A stretch of 64,000 bases of DNA from Yinghuangia seranimata (GCF_029953285.1 NZ_JASAOI010000010.1:62001-126000); one strand, 5' to 3'; positions 27,886 through 37,993 are shown, counted from the first letter of the stretch. Made by a program: numbers and translations. Notes: generated by a model from the sequence alone, not told the origin.

Positions 27886-27955
27886 TTGGGGGCTTCCTTC
27901 GGTCGAACGGGGACGGGACGGGGTCGATTGCGGGGGCCGGGCCGTGCCGACGCGG

Positions 27956-30373
27956 TCAGGCGATGCGGGTCGCGGCGCCCGCGACCGCCAGGAGTTCGGG
28001 CAGCGTGCCGGTGAACTCCTCGAGCAGGCGCACCGCGACAGTCCACGCCTCGGCGTCGTCACCGAGATGACGCTCGGTCAGAGCACGCGCCTCGGCGCAG
28101 GGTTCGCTCTCCGGGCCGGAGCCTTCGCGCTGCGGGTCGGCCGCGACGTACCGCAGGTACTGGCCGGGCTGCGCTGCGCCCTCGACGAGGTCCGCCGGCG
28201 TGAGCGTGCCCGCCTTCGTCAGCCGGATGCGCCACTCGGAGTCGTACTGCTCGCCCCGGCCCGTGCGTTCGATGCGCAGCCGCTGCGCGTCGAGGGCGGC
28301 GAGCGCGAACTCCCGCGTGCACTCCGGGCGCAGCGCGAGCGCGCCGGTCACCGTGGGGGCGAGGACCCCGTCGCGCACCGCCTGGGCCAGCTCCGGCCAC
28401 GGCAGTTCCCCGCCCTCCTCCTCGAACTGCCGCAGCAGGTCGTGGGCGGCGCCGGTGGTCACCACCTTGCGGGACAGGTGCGCGACGACCCGGTCCGGCG
28501 CCTCCGCCGCGACCAGCCGGGCGCGGAGCAGCTCCAGGCCGTCCGGCGCGGCGAGGTCGCCGCGCACCGCGGCCGTCGTCGCGGCCGGCATCCGGCCGAG
28601 GTCCAGCAGGGCCGCCACCGCGTCGGGGCCGTGCCCCGCCCAGACCTTCTCCAGGAGCCGCAGGCGCGCGGGCTCCGTCGCCAGCCGGATCCGCTCCAGG
28701 ACCACCCGGGCCACCGCCGGGTCGCCCGAGCCGATCCCGGCCGTCAGCCGGGAGCGGTTGTGCTGCGGCAGCACCTCGCCCAGCGCCTCCAGCAGTTCGG
28801 GGCCCGCCGGGTGGTGGCGTCCGGCGAGCAGGTCGGCGCGGAAGGCGTGGGTCAGCGGGGCGTACCGGAACAGCGCGGCGTCCACGGCGTCGTCCGCCTG
28901 CGCGGCCAGCCACTTCGCCGCCGGCTCCGGCAGGTCGGGGCCGGACGCGTACGCCACCAGCGCCCGTTGGCCGTACACCTCCACCAACGCGTCCCGCACC
29001 CGCTCCGACGGCGTCCCGAAAGCCAGCAGGTGCTGCACCGCGCGGACGTCGAAGTGCGGTGCCAGCGCGACCGTCACGTCCTCCGACACACACCCGAGCA
29101 GGTCCAGGAACAGCCGCCTCGTGTTGTCGGGCTCCGTCGCCGGGAACACCGCCGGAAGCGCGCGCGGCCACGCCTCGACGCGCTTGCGGCGCGGGGCGCC
29201 CGTACGCGGGTTCACCTCCACGATCTCCGCGACCAGGGCACCCAGCGGGCCCTTGTAGCGCGGTATTCGCGAACACAGCGTCAGCCACGCCGAGGGCTCG
29301 GTGCCGAGCGGCGCCAACGCCTTCGCGACCGCCTCGCCCACCACCGGCTCCTGGAACGGCAGCGCGCCCAGCACCGCGACCACCGGCTCGGCCTCGGCGA
29401 TCACCCGCTCGGCGGACCACCAGCCCTCCCGCACACCGCGCCACATCGCGTTGCGGAACTGGTAGTCGTGGTCGCGCAGCTTGGCGTCGCCGACCACCTC
29501 GAACGGAAGCCGCGCGGCGTGCGTCACCGCCTGCCAGACGTTGGCCTCCGTCGCCAGCGCCACCAGGTCGTCCGGGCAGCCCGGCCACGCCGACAGCCAC
29601 ACCAGCGAATCCGGCGAGAACGGCCGGCGCTCGTGCTCACGGCGGACCAGCTCCCAGTCCAACGGCGGCTTCTCCGCGGGCGGACGGCCGTTCGCGTCCC
29701 GGATCCGCACCAGCGCCCGCACGGCCGTGCGGTCCGTCCACTCGCCCTCGGGCCTGGCCGCGGCCAGCGTCTCGGCCGGCTTCCGGGACGCCGCCGCCGC
29801 GCGGATCAGCTCCGCCAGGCCCTCGTGTCCCAGGCGCGTCTCGGCGACCTGCAACAACGCCAACGGGCCGCACCGCTCCGCCACACCCACGAGCAGGTCG
29901 ACCGCCACCGCGTACGGCACCCGCGCACACAACTCGAACGCCGCCTGCCGCACCAGCTCGTCGAACGGCCAGCGCAACGGCCCGTACGGATCCCGCCGCA
30001 ACAACACCCGCAACTGCGGCTCCAGCCCGGCCTGCTCCGCCCACCGCCGGTCGCCGGACTCCGCCAACCCCTCCAACAGCGCGTCGACGAGCTCCAGATC
30101 CTCGGCGTCCGCCCCGCGCAGCACGCGCGCCGCCACCTCGGGCACCCCGAACGCGGCCACCCGCACCAACAGCTCCCGCCGGTACTCCTCCGTCGGCGCG
30201 GTCAACGCCCGTACGGCGTCGACCGCCCCCTCGTCGAGCAACCGCTCCACCCCGGCCTCGGGAACCCCGAGCCACGTCTCCAACACGCCCACGACCTTCG
30301 GCCGAAAGCGCTCGACCAACGCCTCCGCGACCTTCGGCGGCGCCAAGCGCAACGCGGTGACCAGCTCGAACAC
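27956..30373 (-). CDS. Helical-repeat protein of unknown function, family member 2
   Basis: 805 residues. It is a paralogue of the proteins at 25504-27885 and 8510-10552. The start FELVTALRLAPPKVAEALVE aligns with the next gene, which favours GTG 30373 over the in-frame TTG at 30379. It ends LTERHLGDDAEAW and FTGTLPELLAVAGAA. Repeats of roughly 60-90 residues contain motifs such as LARYGPLRWPFDEL-type helices and DGLELLRARLVAAEAPD. It follows the VirB6-like gene after 119 nt on the same strand, so it may serve the same membrane complex. Function unknown. Confidence 0.78.
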   Translation of the reverse strand: MFELVTALRLAPPKVAEALVERFRPKVVGVLETWLGVPEAGVERLLDEGAVDAVRALTAPTEEYRRELLVRVAAFGVPEVAARVLRGADAEDLELVDALLEGLAESGDRRWAEQAGLEPQLRVLLRRDPYGPLRWPFDELVRQAAFELCARVPYAVAVDLLVGVAERCGPLALLQVAETRLGHEGLAELIRAAAASRKPAETLAAARPEGEWTDRTAVRALVRIRDANGRPPAEKPPLDWELVRREHERRPFSPDSLVWLSAWPGCPDDLVALATEANVWQAVTHAARLPFEVVGDAKLRDHDYQFRNAMWRGVREGWWSAERVIAEAEPVVAVLGALPFQEPVVGEAVAKALAPLGTEPSAWLTLCSRIPRYKGPLGALVAEIVEVNPRTGAPRRKRVEAWPRALPAVFPATEPDNTRRLFLDLLGCVSEDVTVALAPHFDVRAVQHLLAFGTPSERVRDALVEVYGQRALVAYASGPDLPEPAAKWLAAQADDAVDAALFRYAPLTHAFRADLLAGRHHPAGPELLEALGEVLPQHNRSRLTAGIGSGDPAVARVVLERIRLATEPARLRLLEKVWAGHGPDAVAALLDLGRMPAATTAAVRGDLAAPDGLELLRARLVAAEAPDRVVAHLSRKVVTTGAAHDLLRQFEEEGGELPWPELAQAVRDGVLAPTVTGALALRPECTREFALAALDAQRLRIERTGRGEQYDSEWRIRLTKAGTLTPADLVEGAAQPGQYLRYVAADPQREGSGPESEPCAEARALTERHLGDDAEAWTVAVRLLEEFTGTLPELLAVAGAATRIA

Positions 30374-30492
30374 GCGCAACCGTCCTCGTGGATCGTCACA
30401 ACCGGAACGTGGAAAGCCCCGGCACGACCGCGGCGGTCCGATCCTGACACAGCGCTCCGACGAAGGTCTGCGCGGACGTGGGCGGACGGAGT

Positions 30493-31959
30493 CTACGGCT
30501 CCGGATTGCGCGGCAGCGGCGCCCGCGGAGCCGGCGCCGGGTCGACCGGCAACGACATCGGCGGCGACGGCGGCGCCCCGCCCGAGCCCTCACCGCCCGA
30601 CAACCACTTCGGCGAACGCAAGGCGGCCGTCGCCCCACCGGACTGGGCCCCGCCCGACGCGCCGCCACCACCGTGCGCTGAAATCCCGGACGCCACAGCC
30701 CCGGCGGCCCCTCCCGCCGCCCCGACGCCACCGCCGGACGCCGACGGCGCGGCGTTCGCCGTACGACCGGCGTGCACACCCATGCCGGCCCGCACGGTCG
30801 CCGCCGTCCCACCCGTCAGCACCGCCGCGCCCTTCACGCCGCCGCTCATCTGCTCGCGGCCCTGCCGCAGCGCCGCCAGGTCGTCGCCGAACGCCGGAAT
30901 GAACCGGTACACCATCACCGACGCGTAGATCGCCAGGAACATGATCGCCAGCCCGGTCAGCACCCCGCCGAGCTTGTCGTCTCCCCCACCGGTGCTCGCC
31001 GCCATCGCCAGCCCCAGCACGATCACGATGATCGGCTTCGCCAACAGAATGGCCACCATCATCCCGGCCCAACGCCGCACCTGGCCCCACATGTTGCGGT
31101 CCACCATCCCGGCGTACACGACGGTGCCGAGGATCGCCCCGACGTACAACAGCGCGGCCCGCACCAGCAGTTCGATCCACAGGATCATCGCCGCCAGGAT
31201 CGCGAACATCGACACAAAGATCAGCGTGACGGGGCCGCCGCCGAGGCTGTTCGGGTCCAACCCCTTCGAAAACCCGTCCAGGAAACGGTCCGTGTCCTGC
31301 TGCGTGCCCGTCGCGATCGCCGCCGTGATGGAGTCCACGACGGCAACCAGCAGATGCAGCACGGCCGGCGTGAACGCCGACGCCATGACCGCCAGCCACA
31401 AATACCCGACGGCCTCCCCGATCGCCGTCCCGAGCGGCACCCCGCGAATCGCGCGCTTGGTGACCGCGACCATCCAGACAATGAGCGTCAGAAACGCGGA
31501 CGCGGCGAACACGACGGCGTACTGCTTGAGGAACCCGGGGTTCGTGAAGTCGACGCTGGTGGTCGCGTTGATCGCCTTGGCAAGCTTCTGAATGAACCAA
31601 ACCGCCGCCTCGGCGGTCGACTTCGCGATGGAGCCGAGGGGGTCGGTGGCGAAGCTCAACGGAGTGCTCGTACGGCTCTGGCACTCCTCTTTGGCCGGGC
31701 TCGGAAGCTGCGAGCAGAAGTCCGCACCACCGCCGCCCGGTCCCGGCGTGGCCGGAGGGGTGGGCGTAGGCGTGGGTGTCGGAGTCGGAGTCGGAGTCGG
31801 CGCCTTCTGCCACACGGTGACGTCGCCCGTGGCCCGTGCGACCGCGACCGCGTCACCCGGAGCGGCCGCCGCTGTCGTGCCACCCAGCAGGAACGCCCCC
31901 ATGACGGCCAGCAGCAGCACAACGACCGGGCGGAGCCAGGTGTGCGGTCGGTCGGTCAT
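30493..31959 (-). CDS. VirB6/TrbL-like polytopic membrane protein
   Basis: 488 residues. A signal-like hydrophobic segment (LRPVVVLLLAVMGAFLLGG) is followed by a Thr-Pro spacer, a loop with Cys-x(n)-Cys (DFCSQ, KEECQS), and then about six membrane helices between residues 155 and 365. The cytoplasmic or exported tail is Gly/Ala-rich and disordered. This arrangement is that of the actinobacterial VirB6/TrbL relatives found in type IV secretion-like clusters. AGGAG lies 5 nt before ATG 31959. Nearby genes (transglycosylase, VirB8-like) support the assignment; the VirB4 or TraG ATPase is not seen in this window. Confidence 0.75.
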   Translation of the reverse strand: MTDRPHTWLRPVVVLLLAVMGAFLLGGTTAAAAPGDAVAVARATGDVTVWQKAPTPTPTPTPTPTPTPPATPGPGGGGADFCSQLPSPAKEECQSRTSTPLSFATDPLGSIAKSTAEAAVWFIQKLAKAINATTSVDFTNPGFLKQYAVVFAASAFLTLIVWMVAVTKRAIRGVPLGTAIGEAVGYLWLAVMASAFTPAVLHLLVAVVDSITAAIATGTQQDTDRFLDGFSKGLDPNSLGGGPVTLIFVSMFAILAAMILWIELLVRAALLYVGAILGTVVYAGMVDRNMWGQVRRWAGMMVAILLAKPIIVIVLGLAMAASTGGGDDKLGGVLTGLAIMFLAIYASVMVYRFIPAFGDDLAALRQGREQMSGGVKGAAVLTGGTAATVRAGMGVHAGRTANAAPSASGGGVGAAGGAAGAVASGISAHGGGGASGGAQSGGATAALRSPKWLSGGEGSGGAPPSPPMSLPVDPAPAPRAPLPRNPEP

Positions 31960-32499
31960 ACGAACTCCTGCGTGGTGGGAACGTCATGCGCTGTTCAGGA
32001 TCCCGTGTGCGGGCCGTCGGATGTCACGGAGGTGGCTTTTCCCCCGCTGCCGGCCCGCGGCAGGGTATGGGCTCTTCGCACGTGCGGAGGACGCGACGCC
32101 AACCGGCCGTCCGCAGGCCCGAACCGGCCTTGTGGCGACGCCCGGAGCAGCCGGTCCAGGCTGCGGGCGGGAAAACACGAAAGGAGGCTTCGCGCACGGG
32201 TTCACGCGTCTCCGGGCGACCCGGGATCGCGCGCCCTGCCGCTCCGCCAGGCCCCGACGGAGTGTGGACGCGGCCGACCGAGAACCGTGCGAGGGAAGCG
32301 GGGTCACCGCTGTTCAGCCCCACGCGGCGCTGTGGAGTGTAGCCGCGTTCCGACACCGCCCCACGCGCTGCGGCGCGCGGCCCCAACAGCGGAACTGACG
32401 CCGCCGAGCGGACGCGTCCCGGGCGAACCCCTACCGCGGCGTTCGGGTGGGTTAAGTCCGACGACGGCGACGGAGCCTGCCGTTCACGTCTGGCGCCGG
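31960..32499. other. Gene-free stretch inside the secretion-like cluster
   Basis: About 540 nt between two leftward genes. The open frames on both strands lack ribosome sites and good codon use. I see no strong hairpin or clear promoter. It may hold the promoter of the VirB6-like gene. Confidence 0.5.
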
Positions 32500-34509
32500 T
32501 CATGGTGTTCCTTGTGCGGGGGTGGCGGGGGCCGGGGTGATGGTGGCGGTGTAGGTGACCGGGGCCGAGGTGGTTGGAGGCGTGGTCGGGTGCGGGGTGG
32601 CGGGCGGCGTGGTGGGGGCGGGTTTCGGGGTCCCCGGGGCGGGGGTCTGTGGGGCGGGATCGTGTGGCTGGGCCGGGGCGGGCGTCGTCGGTTGCGTTGG
32701 CGCGGGGTCAGGCTTCTGCGGTACCGGAGTTGGCGCCTGAGGCTGGGTGCCCTGCGGCTGGTTCGGCGTGGGCGTCTCCGGGACGCCTGGGGCCGGCTTC
32801 GCGGGCGTGGTGGGTGGCGTGGCCGGCTTCGCCGGGGTGGTCGGGTCCGTCGGCGCGGGTGAGGTCGGCTCGGTGGGGGTGGTCGGAGTCGTGGGCACCG
32901 TCGGTTTCGCCGGAGCAGCCGGGGTTTCGGGCTGCGTCGGTACGGCGGGCGCTGTCGGGGCTTCTGGCTTCGCCGGAGCGGCTGGGGTGGTCGGCGTCTC
33001 AGGATTCGCGGGAGAGGCCGGGGTGGTCGGCGTTTCGGGCTTCGTCGGCGCGACTGGCGTCGTCGGGGTCTCGGGCTGCGCCGGGGCGACGGGGGTGGTC
33101 GGGGATTCCGGCTGGGGAGGGGTCTCAGGCTTTGCGGGGGCCGGGGGTTGGGGCGGGGCGGCCGGGGGCTCCGGTGGGGTCGCGGGGAGGAGGGGTGGGA
33201 GGGGGATGACCGGGCGGGTCGGGGCGGTGGGTTTGGCCGGGGGTTTGGCGGCGGCGGGCTTGGCGGGTGGTTTGGGGGCGGCCGGGGGCTTGGCGCGGCC
33301 GGCGGGGGGTTCCTGGGAGTCGTCGACGGGGGGTACGACGGGGCTGACCGGGGCCGGTATCGGGTCGACCGGCTTGGGGGCGGGCGGGAGTTCGGGGACC
33401 TCGGGGACGGACGGGCCGCGCGGGGTGTCGGGGCGGCCCGGGAGGTCGGCGGCGGGCGCCGGGAGCGGGAGGTCGTCGGGGAGGAAGGGGCCCATCGGTG
33501 CCGGCCCGCCTCGTGCGTCGGCGGCCGGGGCGAGGGGTGCGGGGCCGGTGGTGCCGCCCGGCGCCGCGCCTGGCAGCGGCTGGGCGGCGGGCAGGGGTTG
33601 GGCGGCTGCGGGCAGCGGGAGGTCGTCGGCGACGAACGGGCCGAACGCCACGAGGGCTTGGGCGCCTTGCGGTTGGCCGGTTCCGACCGCCGTGCCGGTG
33701 CCCGGGGCGATGCCCGGGGCCTGCTGGTAGTCGGCGGCGAGGACGGGTTGGCTCGTGGGCCCGGGCACGGCGAGCCCGCCCTGCGAGGCGGCGGCGTCGG
33801 ACGCGGGCCCCGGCAGCGGTTGGTCGGCGGGGGCGACCGGGCCGCGTGCAGTGACGGGCAGCGGTGCGGCGGGGGCGCCGGGGAGCGGCGCGGTGGCGGA
33901 CCCCGGCGCGGCAGGATTGTCCGGACGTCCAGCGCCTTGACCGGAGTTGGTGCCGCCGTGGGCCGTCCCCGCGCCGGTGCCGACCGATGTCCCGGAGCCG
34001 GTGCCGACGGAAGTCCCCGCGCCAGGACCGGTCCCGGCGCCGACGCCGGTCCCCGCTCCTGTGCCGGTTCCGGGGCCGGATCCCACTCCTGTGCCCGTCC
34101 CAGGGCCCGTCCCGGTCTGCGGCTCGGTGCCGGGCGCCTGGCCCGCAGTGCCGCCCTCAGCAGGCCCCGCAGGCGGCTGCGCCGGTGCGGTGGGTGACGT
34201 CGGTGCGGAAGGGGCGCCAGGTGCCGTCGGCGTCGTGGGCACCGGCGTTCCCGGGCCCGGCTGCGGAACGCCCGCTGCGCCGCCCGGCACTTGAGGCGCC
34301 GCCGGCGGGGTGGTGGCGGCCGGGACCGTGGGTACGTCGTTCGGCGCGGGCCCCGGTCCGCCGCCCGTCGGCGGGCCCGACTGCCCCGGCGCCGGGGCTG
34401 GTTCGGGGCCCGCTTCGGCGTGTGCGGCGCCCGCCGATGAGAACGCCGCCACGGTCAACGACACCGACACGGCCGTGGTGATCAGCTTGCGTCGCAGCGC
34501 GTGGTCCAT
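32500..34509 (-). CDS. Very Pro-rich secreted or surface protein
   Basis: 669 residues from ATG 34509 (AAGGAG 7 nt upstream). A signal peptide (KLITTAVSVSLTVAAFSSAGAAHA) is followed almost entirely by Pro, Ala, Gly, Thr and Gln. Repeats include TGTGVGSGPGTG-type runs, two or three copies of a GPF.DDLPLPA block, and a series of about twelve-residue units such as KPETPTTPASPAN near bases 32830-33120. There is no folded domain and no sorting motif. Such proteins may span the wall or serve as a flexible linker. The gene lies between the propeller and VirB6-like genes, so it could be an extracellular part of that system. Confidence 0.75.
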   Translation of the reverse strand: MDHALRRKLITTAVSVSLTVAAFSSAGAAHAEAGPEPAPAPGQSGPPTGGGPGPAPNDVPTVPAATTPPAAPQVPGGAAGVPQPGPGTPVPTTPTAPGAPSAPTSPTAPAQPPAGPAEGGTAGQAPGTEPQTGTGPGTGTGVGSGPGTGTGAGTGVGAGTGPGAGTSVGTGSGTSVGTGAGTAHGGTNSGQGAGRPDNPAAPGSATAPLPGAPAAPLPVTARGPVAPADQPLPGPASDAAASQGGLAVPGPTSQPVLAADYQQAPGIAPGTGTAVGTGQPQGAQALVAFGPFVADDLPLPAAAQPLPAAQPLPGAAPGGTTGPAPLAPAADARGGPAPMGPFLPDDLPLPAPAADLPGRPDTPRGPSVPEVPELPPAPKPVDPIPAPVSPVVPPVDDSQEPPAGRAKPPAAPKPPAKPAAAKPPAKPTAPTRPVIPLPPLLPATPPEPPAAPPQPPAPAKPETPPQPESPTTPVAPAQPETPTTPVAPTKPETPTTPASPANPETPTTPAAPAKPEAPTAPAVPTQPETPAAPAKPTVPTTPTTPTEPTSPAPTDPTTPAKPATPPTTPAKPAPGVPETPTPNQPQGTQPQAPTPVPQKPDPAPTQPTTPAPAQPHDPAPQTPAPGTPKPAPTTPPATPHPTTPPTTSAPVTYTATITPAPATPAQGTP

Positions 34510-34664
34510 GCGCGGACTCCTTGTCCGTGGGGCTGGCCTGGCGGGGTTCGTCGGATCCGGTGGTGGGCTCGAAGGGCGTTCGGTCGTCGGGGCGTTCGGT
34601 CGTCGGGGCGTTCGGGTCGTCGCGGTCGTTCGGGTCGGTCCTGTGGTTCCGGTCGTGCGGGCCG

Positions 34665-37211
34665 TCACGACGTCCCCGCCTTGCCCGCGCCCGTGCCGCC
34701 CGACGGTGCGGATCCGCTCGCGGCGGGGCCGTTCTGCTCGGGGGTGAGCGCGTACAAGGTAGGGGTCGAGGACGGTGTGGCGTCGAGGATGAGCAGCAAT
34801 CGGCCAGTGGGCGCCCCCCACGGGAGCGGCACTCCGGTGCCCAACGAGGTGGGCGGTCGGTTGGGATCGGTGGCGTCCAGTACGTAGTTCGTCTGCTGAT
34901 CGGTTCCGGTCAGTCCGTACAGGAGGTTGCCCCAACCGATGACCGGTGCGAACCCATTACGTACCGCGGCTTTTCCGGCCTTGAGGTCGTAGACGAGCGA
35001 GCCGATCGCGGCGGCCTGTCCGTCGGCGCCCCACACCCACGCGGTCTTGCGCATCTGTTCGAGCGGCGCGTCGGCGGTGATCTGCGCCTGGCCTGTGTCG
35101 GCGTCGTACATGACGACGGTGACCGTAGCGGCGTCCGGGCCGCTCCACATCACCGCGACGCGCCCGTGTCCGGCGGCGGCGATGCGGAAGATCGTGGCCC
35201 CGGTGCGCGGTGGCACGGGCGTGACGGAGACCGGCTCCTGACCCGGAACGGCGTGCCACCACTGGCCGGACGGCACCGCGGAGATCACCGTCGTGCCGTC
35301 CGCGGCCATCGCGGTGGCGCCCGCCGGGACCTTGGCCTCGACGGTCTTGCCGTCGGTGACGACCAGCGCGCCGGTGCCGACGGTCACGAGCGGCGAGTCG
35401 CCCGCGTACGTGACGACCGCGCCGTCCGGAAGGTCGAGCGTCGTGGGTGCGGCGGACCCGTCGGCGGGCGCGTAGATGAGTTTGCCGCCGACCTGGACGA
35501 GGACGGACGGCGTGCCGCCCACGCTCGCCATCCGCACGCCACGGTGTTCGCCCGCCGGAAGGTCGAAGCCGCGGCGGACGCGCCCGGTCGCGGGGTCGAG
35601 CACGGCGACCTTGTTGTCCGTCGTGATGACGGCGACGGCGGTCGTCGACGCCGCGATGGTCGGCGCCTTCGCGCTCGGCGCGGCCACCTTGACGAGCCAG
35701 GCCGCCTTCTTCGACCAGCCGGGCGGGGCCTGCGCCGGGAGCACCGGCGTGGTGTCGACGGGCGGTTGGGACGTCGCGCCGCCACCGGACGGGGTCGGGG
35801 ACTGCTTCGTGCCGCCGGAGCCACCGCCGCGGTGCACCACCGCGAGCACGACGAACGCCGCGACCAGCACCGCGAACACGACGGCCACGATGACCAGTCG
35901 GCGGAACAACGGGGTGTGCCGCGCGCCTTCCTCCCAGCCGTTCTCCTCGCCCTGGTAGCGGATGAAGCGCTGCTGGGTGTCCTCGACGTCGTCGTCGGGC
36001 GTGTGGGACGTCGTACGGGCCGCCGCGGCGGCCGATGCCTGGTCCCACGGCGCGCCCTCGGTGACGTACGCCGCGGCCGGGAACGGGTCGGGCTCGAAGT
36101 CCGGTGCGGGCGCCCGTTCGTACCGACGCGGGACGGTCGGGGCCGCGGGCGGCGGCGTGGGTGACGCGGGCGGAACGGGCGGCGCCGACGCGGTCTCCCG
36201 CTGCCACGGCGCCTCGGAAGGCACAGCGGACGGCGACGCGGGCGGGGCCGCGTGCTGGGCGGCGGGCCGGGTGACCGTCGGCACGCCGTACGGCGCGGTC
36301 TCGGGCCCGGGCTCCGGCTCACGCCGCTGCGGAACGCGCGGCTCGACACGCGTCTCCGGCGCGGGCGGCGGCGGCACGGCGGCGAACGAGCCGGACAGCA
36401 CCTCGGTCACGGACGGTGTCGGCGCGGCGGCCGGCTCCGGCGAGGCGCCGTGAGCCCGCGTCGTGCCGTGCCGGTCCGAACCCACTTCCGAGGCCGAGTC
36501 CGTCGCGGCTTCGCGTGCCGCGTCAGGCGCGGAATCGATGTGGCCAGCCGGATCCCATGCCCCCGCCGGTTCCGGCGAGGCGCCCTGAGCCCGCGTCGTG
36601 CCGTGCCGGTCCGAACCCGCGTCCAGGGCCGGGGCCACGTCCGAGACCGGAGCCGGGGCCGAGACCGGCGCCGGAGCCGAGGCCGTCCTGGCTTCGCCTC
36701 CCTCGTCCGGCGTGGATTCGGTGTGGCCCGCCGACTCCCACGCCGGCACGACCGTGGACGCGGTCTCCCAAGCCCCGGTCGCCGGGTCGGCGGTGCTCCT
36801 GCGCACCATGCCCGTGACGGCCCCGAACGACCCCGTCGACGTGCCGGGTTCGTCCTCGTCCTCGTCCTCGGCGGCAGCGGGCTCGGCGGCGGTCCGCGGC
36901 ACCTCAGGCGGCGGTGTGTCAGCCGCGGGCGTCGCAGCGGGCAACTCGTCGGTCGACGGCCACGACGTAGCCTCCGCACGCGGCGCAGTCGCCTCGGCCG
37001 CCGTCGGCGCAGCCGCCGACGCCTCGGCCGCCGTCGACCCAGCCGCCGTCGCGTCCGTCGCCGCCGCGTCGGCCTCCCCGGAACGCTCCCCCGTCCGCTC
37101 CGACCCCGACCCGCCCGCGGCCGGGTCCGGCTCGTCGTCCAGGTCCCGCAGCCACGCAGGCGTCGGCAGGTCGCCGAACCCCGAGCCGGGGGCGTTCCTT
37201 TCGTTGCCCAT
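34665..37211 (-). CDS. Membrane-anchored beta-propeller (PQQ/WD40-like) protein with disordered acidic N-terminus
   Basis: About 848 residues from ATG 37211. The first ~430 residues are low-complexity, rich in Ala, Glu, Pro and Thr, with two near-copies of a block containing SDRHGTTRA.GASPEPA. One membrane helix follows (LVIVAVVFAVLVAAFVVLAVV, about 430-455), then an extracellular propeller with PQQ-like blades (KVAVLDPATGRVRRGFDLPAG, GALVVTDGKTVEAKVPAG). No enzyme motif is seen. The layout (disordered cytoplasmic arm, helix, external propeller) parallels the protein at 5477-8293. A role as an anchor in the secretion-like complex is inferred from context. Confidence 0.78.
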   Translation of the reverse strand: MGNERNAPGSGFGDLPTPAWLRDLDDEPDPAAGGSGSERTGERSGEADAAATDATAAGSTAAEASAAAPTAAEATAPRAEATSWPSTDELPAATPAADTPPPEVPRTAAEPAAAEDEDEDEPGTSTGSFGAVTGMVRRSTADPATGAWETASTVVPAWESAGHTESTPDEGGEARTASAPAPVSAPAPVSDVAPALDAGSDRHGTTRAQGASPEPAGAWDPAGHIDSAPDAAREAATDSASEVGSDRHGTTRAHGASPEPAAAPTPSVTEVLSGSFAAVPPPPAPETRVEPRVPQRREPEPGPETAPYGVPTVTRPAAQHAAPPASPSAVPSEAPWQRETASAPPVPPASPTPPPAAPTVPRRYERAPAPDFEPDPFPAAAYVTEGAPWDQASAAAAARTTSHTPDDDVEDTQQRFIRYQGEENGWEEGARHTPLFRRLVIVAVVFAVLVAAFVVLAVVHRGGGSGGTKQSPTPSGGGATSQPPVDTTPVLPAQAPPGWSKKAAWLVKVAAPSAKAPTIAASTTAVAVITTDNKVAVLDPATGRVRRGFDLPAGEHRGVRMASVGGTPSVLVQVGGKLIYAPADGSAAPTTLDLPDGAVVTYAGDSPLVTVGTGALVVTDGKTVEAKVPAGATAMAADGTTVISAVPSGQWWHAVPGQEPVSVTPVPPRTGATIFRIAAAGHGRVAVMWSGPDAATVTVVMYDADTGQAQITADAPLEQMRKTAWVWGADGQAAAIGSLVYDLKAGKAAVRNGFAPVIGWGNLLYGLTGTDQQTNYVLDATDPNRPPTSLGTGVPLPWGAPTGRLLLILDATPSSTPTLYALTPEQNGPAASGSAPSGGTGAGKAGTS

Positions 37212-37300
37212 CCGTTCCCACCCCACCCTTCGTCACCCCGTTCACCGCGACGCGTCGGACCGTCTCGTCCGGCCGCCGCACGCCGCGTTCCCGACCGCCA

Positions 37301-37993
37301 TCAGGAGCGCAGCAGCAGATCCGACACCCGCCAAGGGTCGTTCGCCGTCGCCCTGGCGAGTGTCACAAACGCGATCACGGTCGTCGGCTCCCCTTTCCAT
37401 CCGTCCCGTCCCACCGGGGTGTACCGCACGATCCACTGCCGGTATGCGGCCGTCGGCTGGTCGGACGGTGTCTCCTCGTGTCCGGCCTCCAGCGCGGTCG
37501 TCGTGTACGCCTTGTGCGACGCCCAGGTCGTCCATCCCGCGCCGGGCGCGCCGACCACGGTGTGCTGGCGCTGGGACGCGGCGAACTTCGGGGTGAGCCA
37601 CGGTTCGGCGCGCACCGCCGCGTCCTGTGCCGTCGTGTCGGTCGTCGTGTCGTACGTGAACAGCACCGTCAGCGCCGCCTGCGACACCGCGCCCGGGTCG
37701 TTCTGCGCGGTCTTGTCGAGGGACGGCAGCGGGAGGGTCGGGGTCGCGGTGCCGCGCGGGATCGGTTCGGCCGGCGGCACCGACACCGGCGAGGGGCTCG
37801 CCGACGTACCGGACGCGCTCGTGGCCGCGGTCGCCGCCGCGTCCCCACCGCGCGACGTGGTCTCCTTGCCGACCAGGTCGCAGCCGCCGAACAGCGCCGC
37901 GCCCACCAGCAACGCGACGAACGCCAGCACCGCGACCGCGCCGCGCATGCCGCCCGCGCCTCCGGCGCCGCTGCTCATGCCCGGTCCGCTCAC
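37301..37993 (-). CDS. VirB8/TcpC-like membrane-attached protein
   Basis: 230 residues from GTG 37993. One hydrophobic segment ends at a Cys (MRGAVAVLAFVALLVGAALFGGC), which could be a lipid site or simply the helix end. A Ser/Thr/Pro linker follows, and then a ~140-residue NTF2-like fold (SQAALTVLFTYDTTTDTT, PWLTPKFAASQ, WIVRYTPVGRDGW, WRVSDLLLRS). This resembles VirB8-type subunits of actinobacterial type IV secretion systems. AGGAGG lies 5 nt before the GTG, and the start overlaps the stop of the transglycosylase gene (GTGA), so the two are co-translated. Confidence 0.72.
   Translation of the reverse strand: MSGPGMSSGAGGAGGMRGAVAVLAFVALLVGAALFGGCDLVGKETTSRGGDAAATAATSASGTSASPSPVSVPPAEPIPRGTATPTLPLPSLDKTAQNDPGAVSQAALTVLFTYDTTTDTTAQDAAVRAEPWLTPKFAASQRQHTVVGAPGAGWTTWASHKAYTTTALEAGHEETPSDQPTAAYRQWIVRYTPVGRDGWKGEPTTVIAFVTLARATANDPWRVSDLLLRS

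Noticed and set aside
32720-33120. Repeat array that might be CRISPR-like
   Set aside because: The repeats are coding, short, in frame and without unique spacers. They write Pro-Glu-Thr units of the secreted protein.
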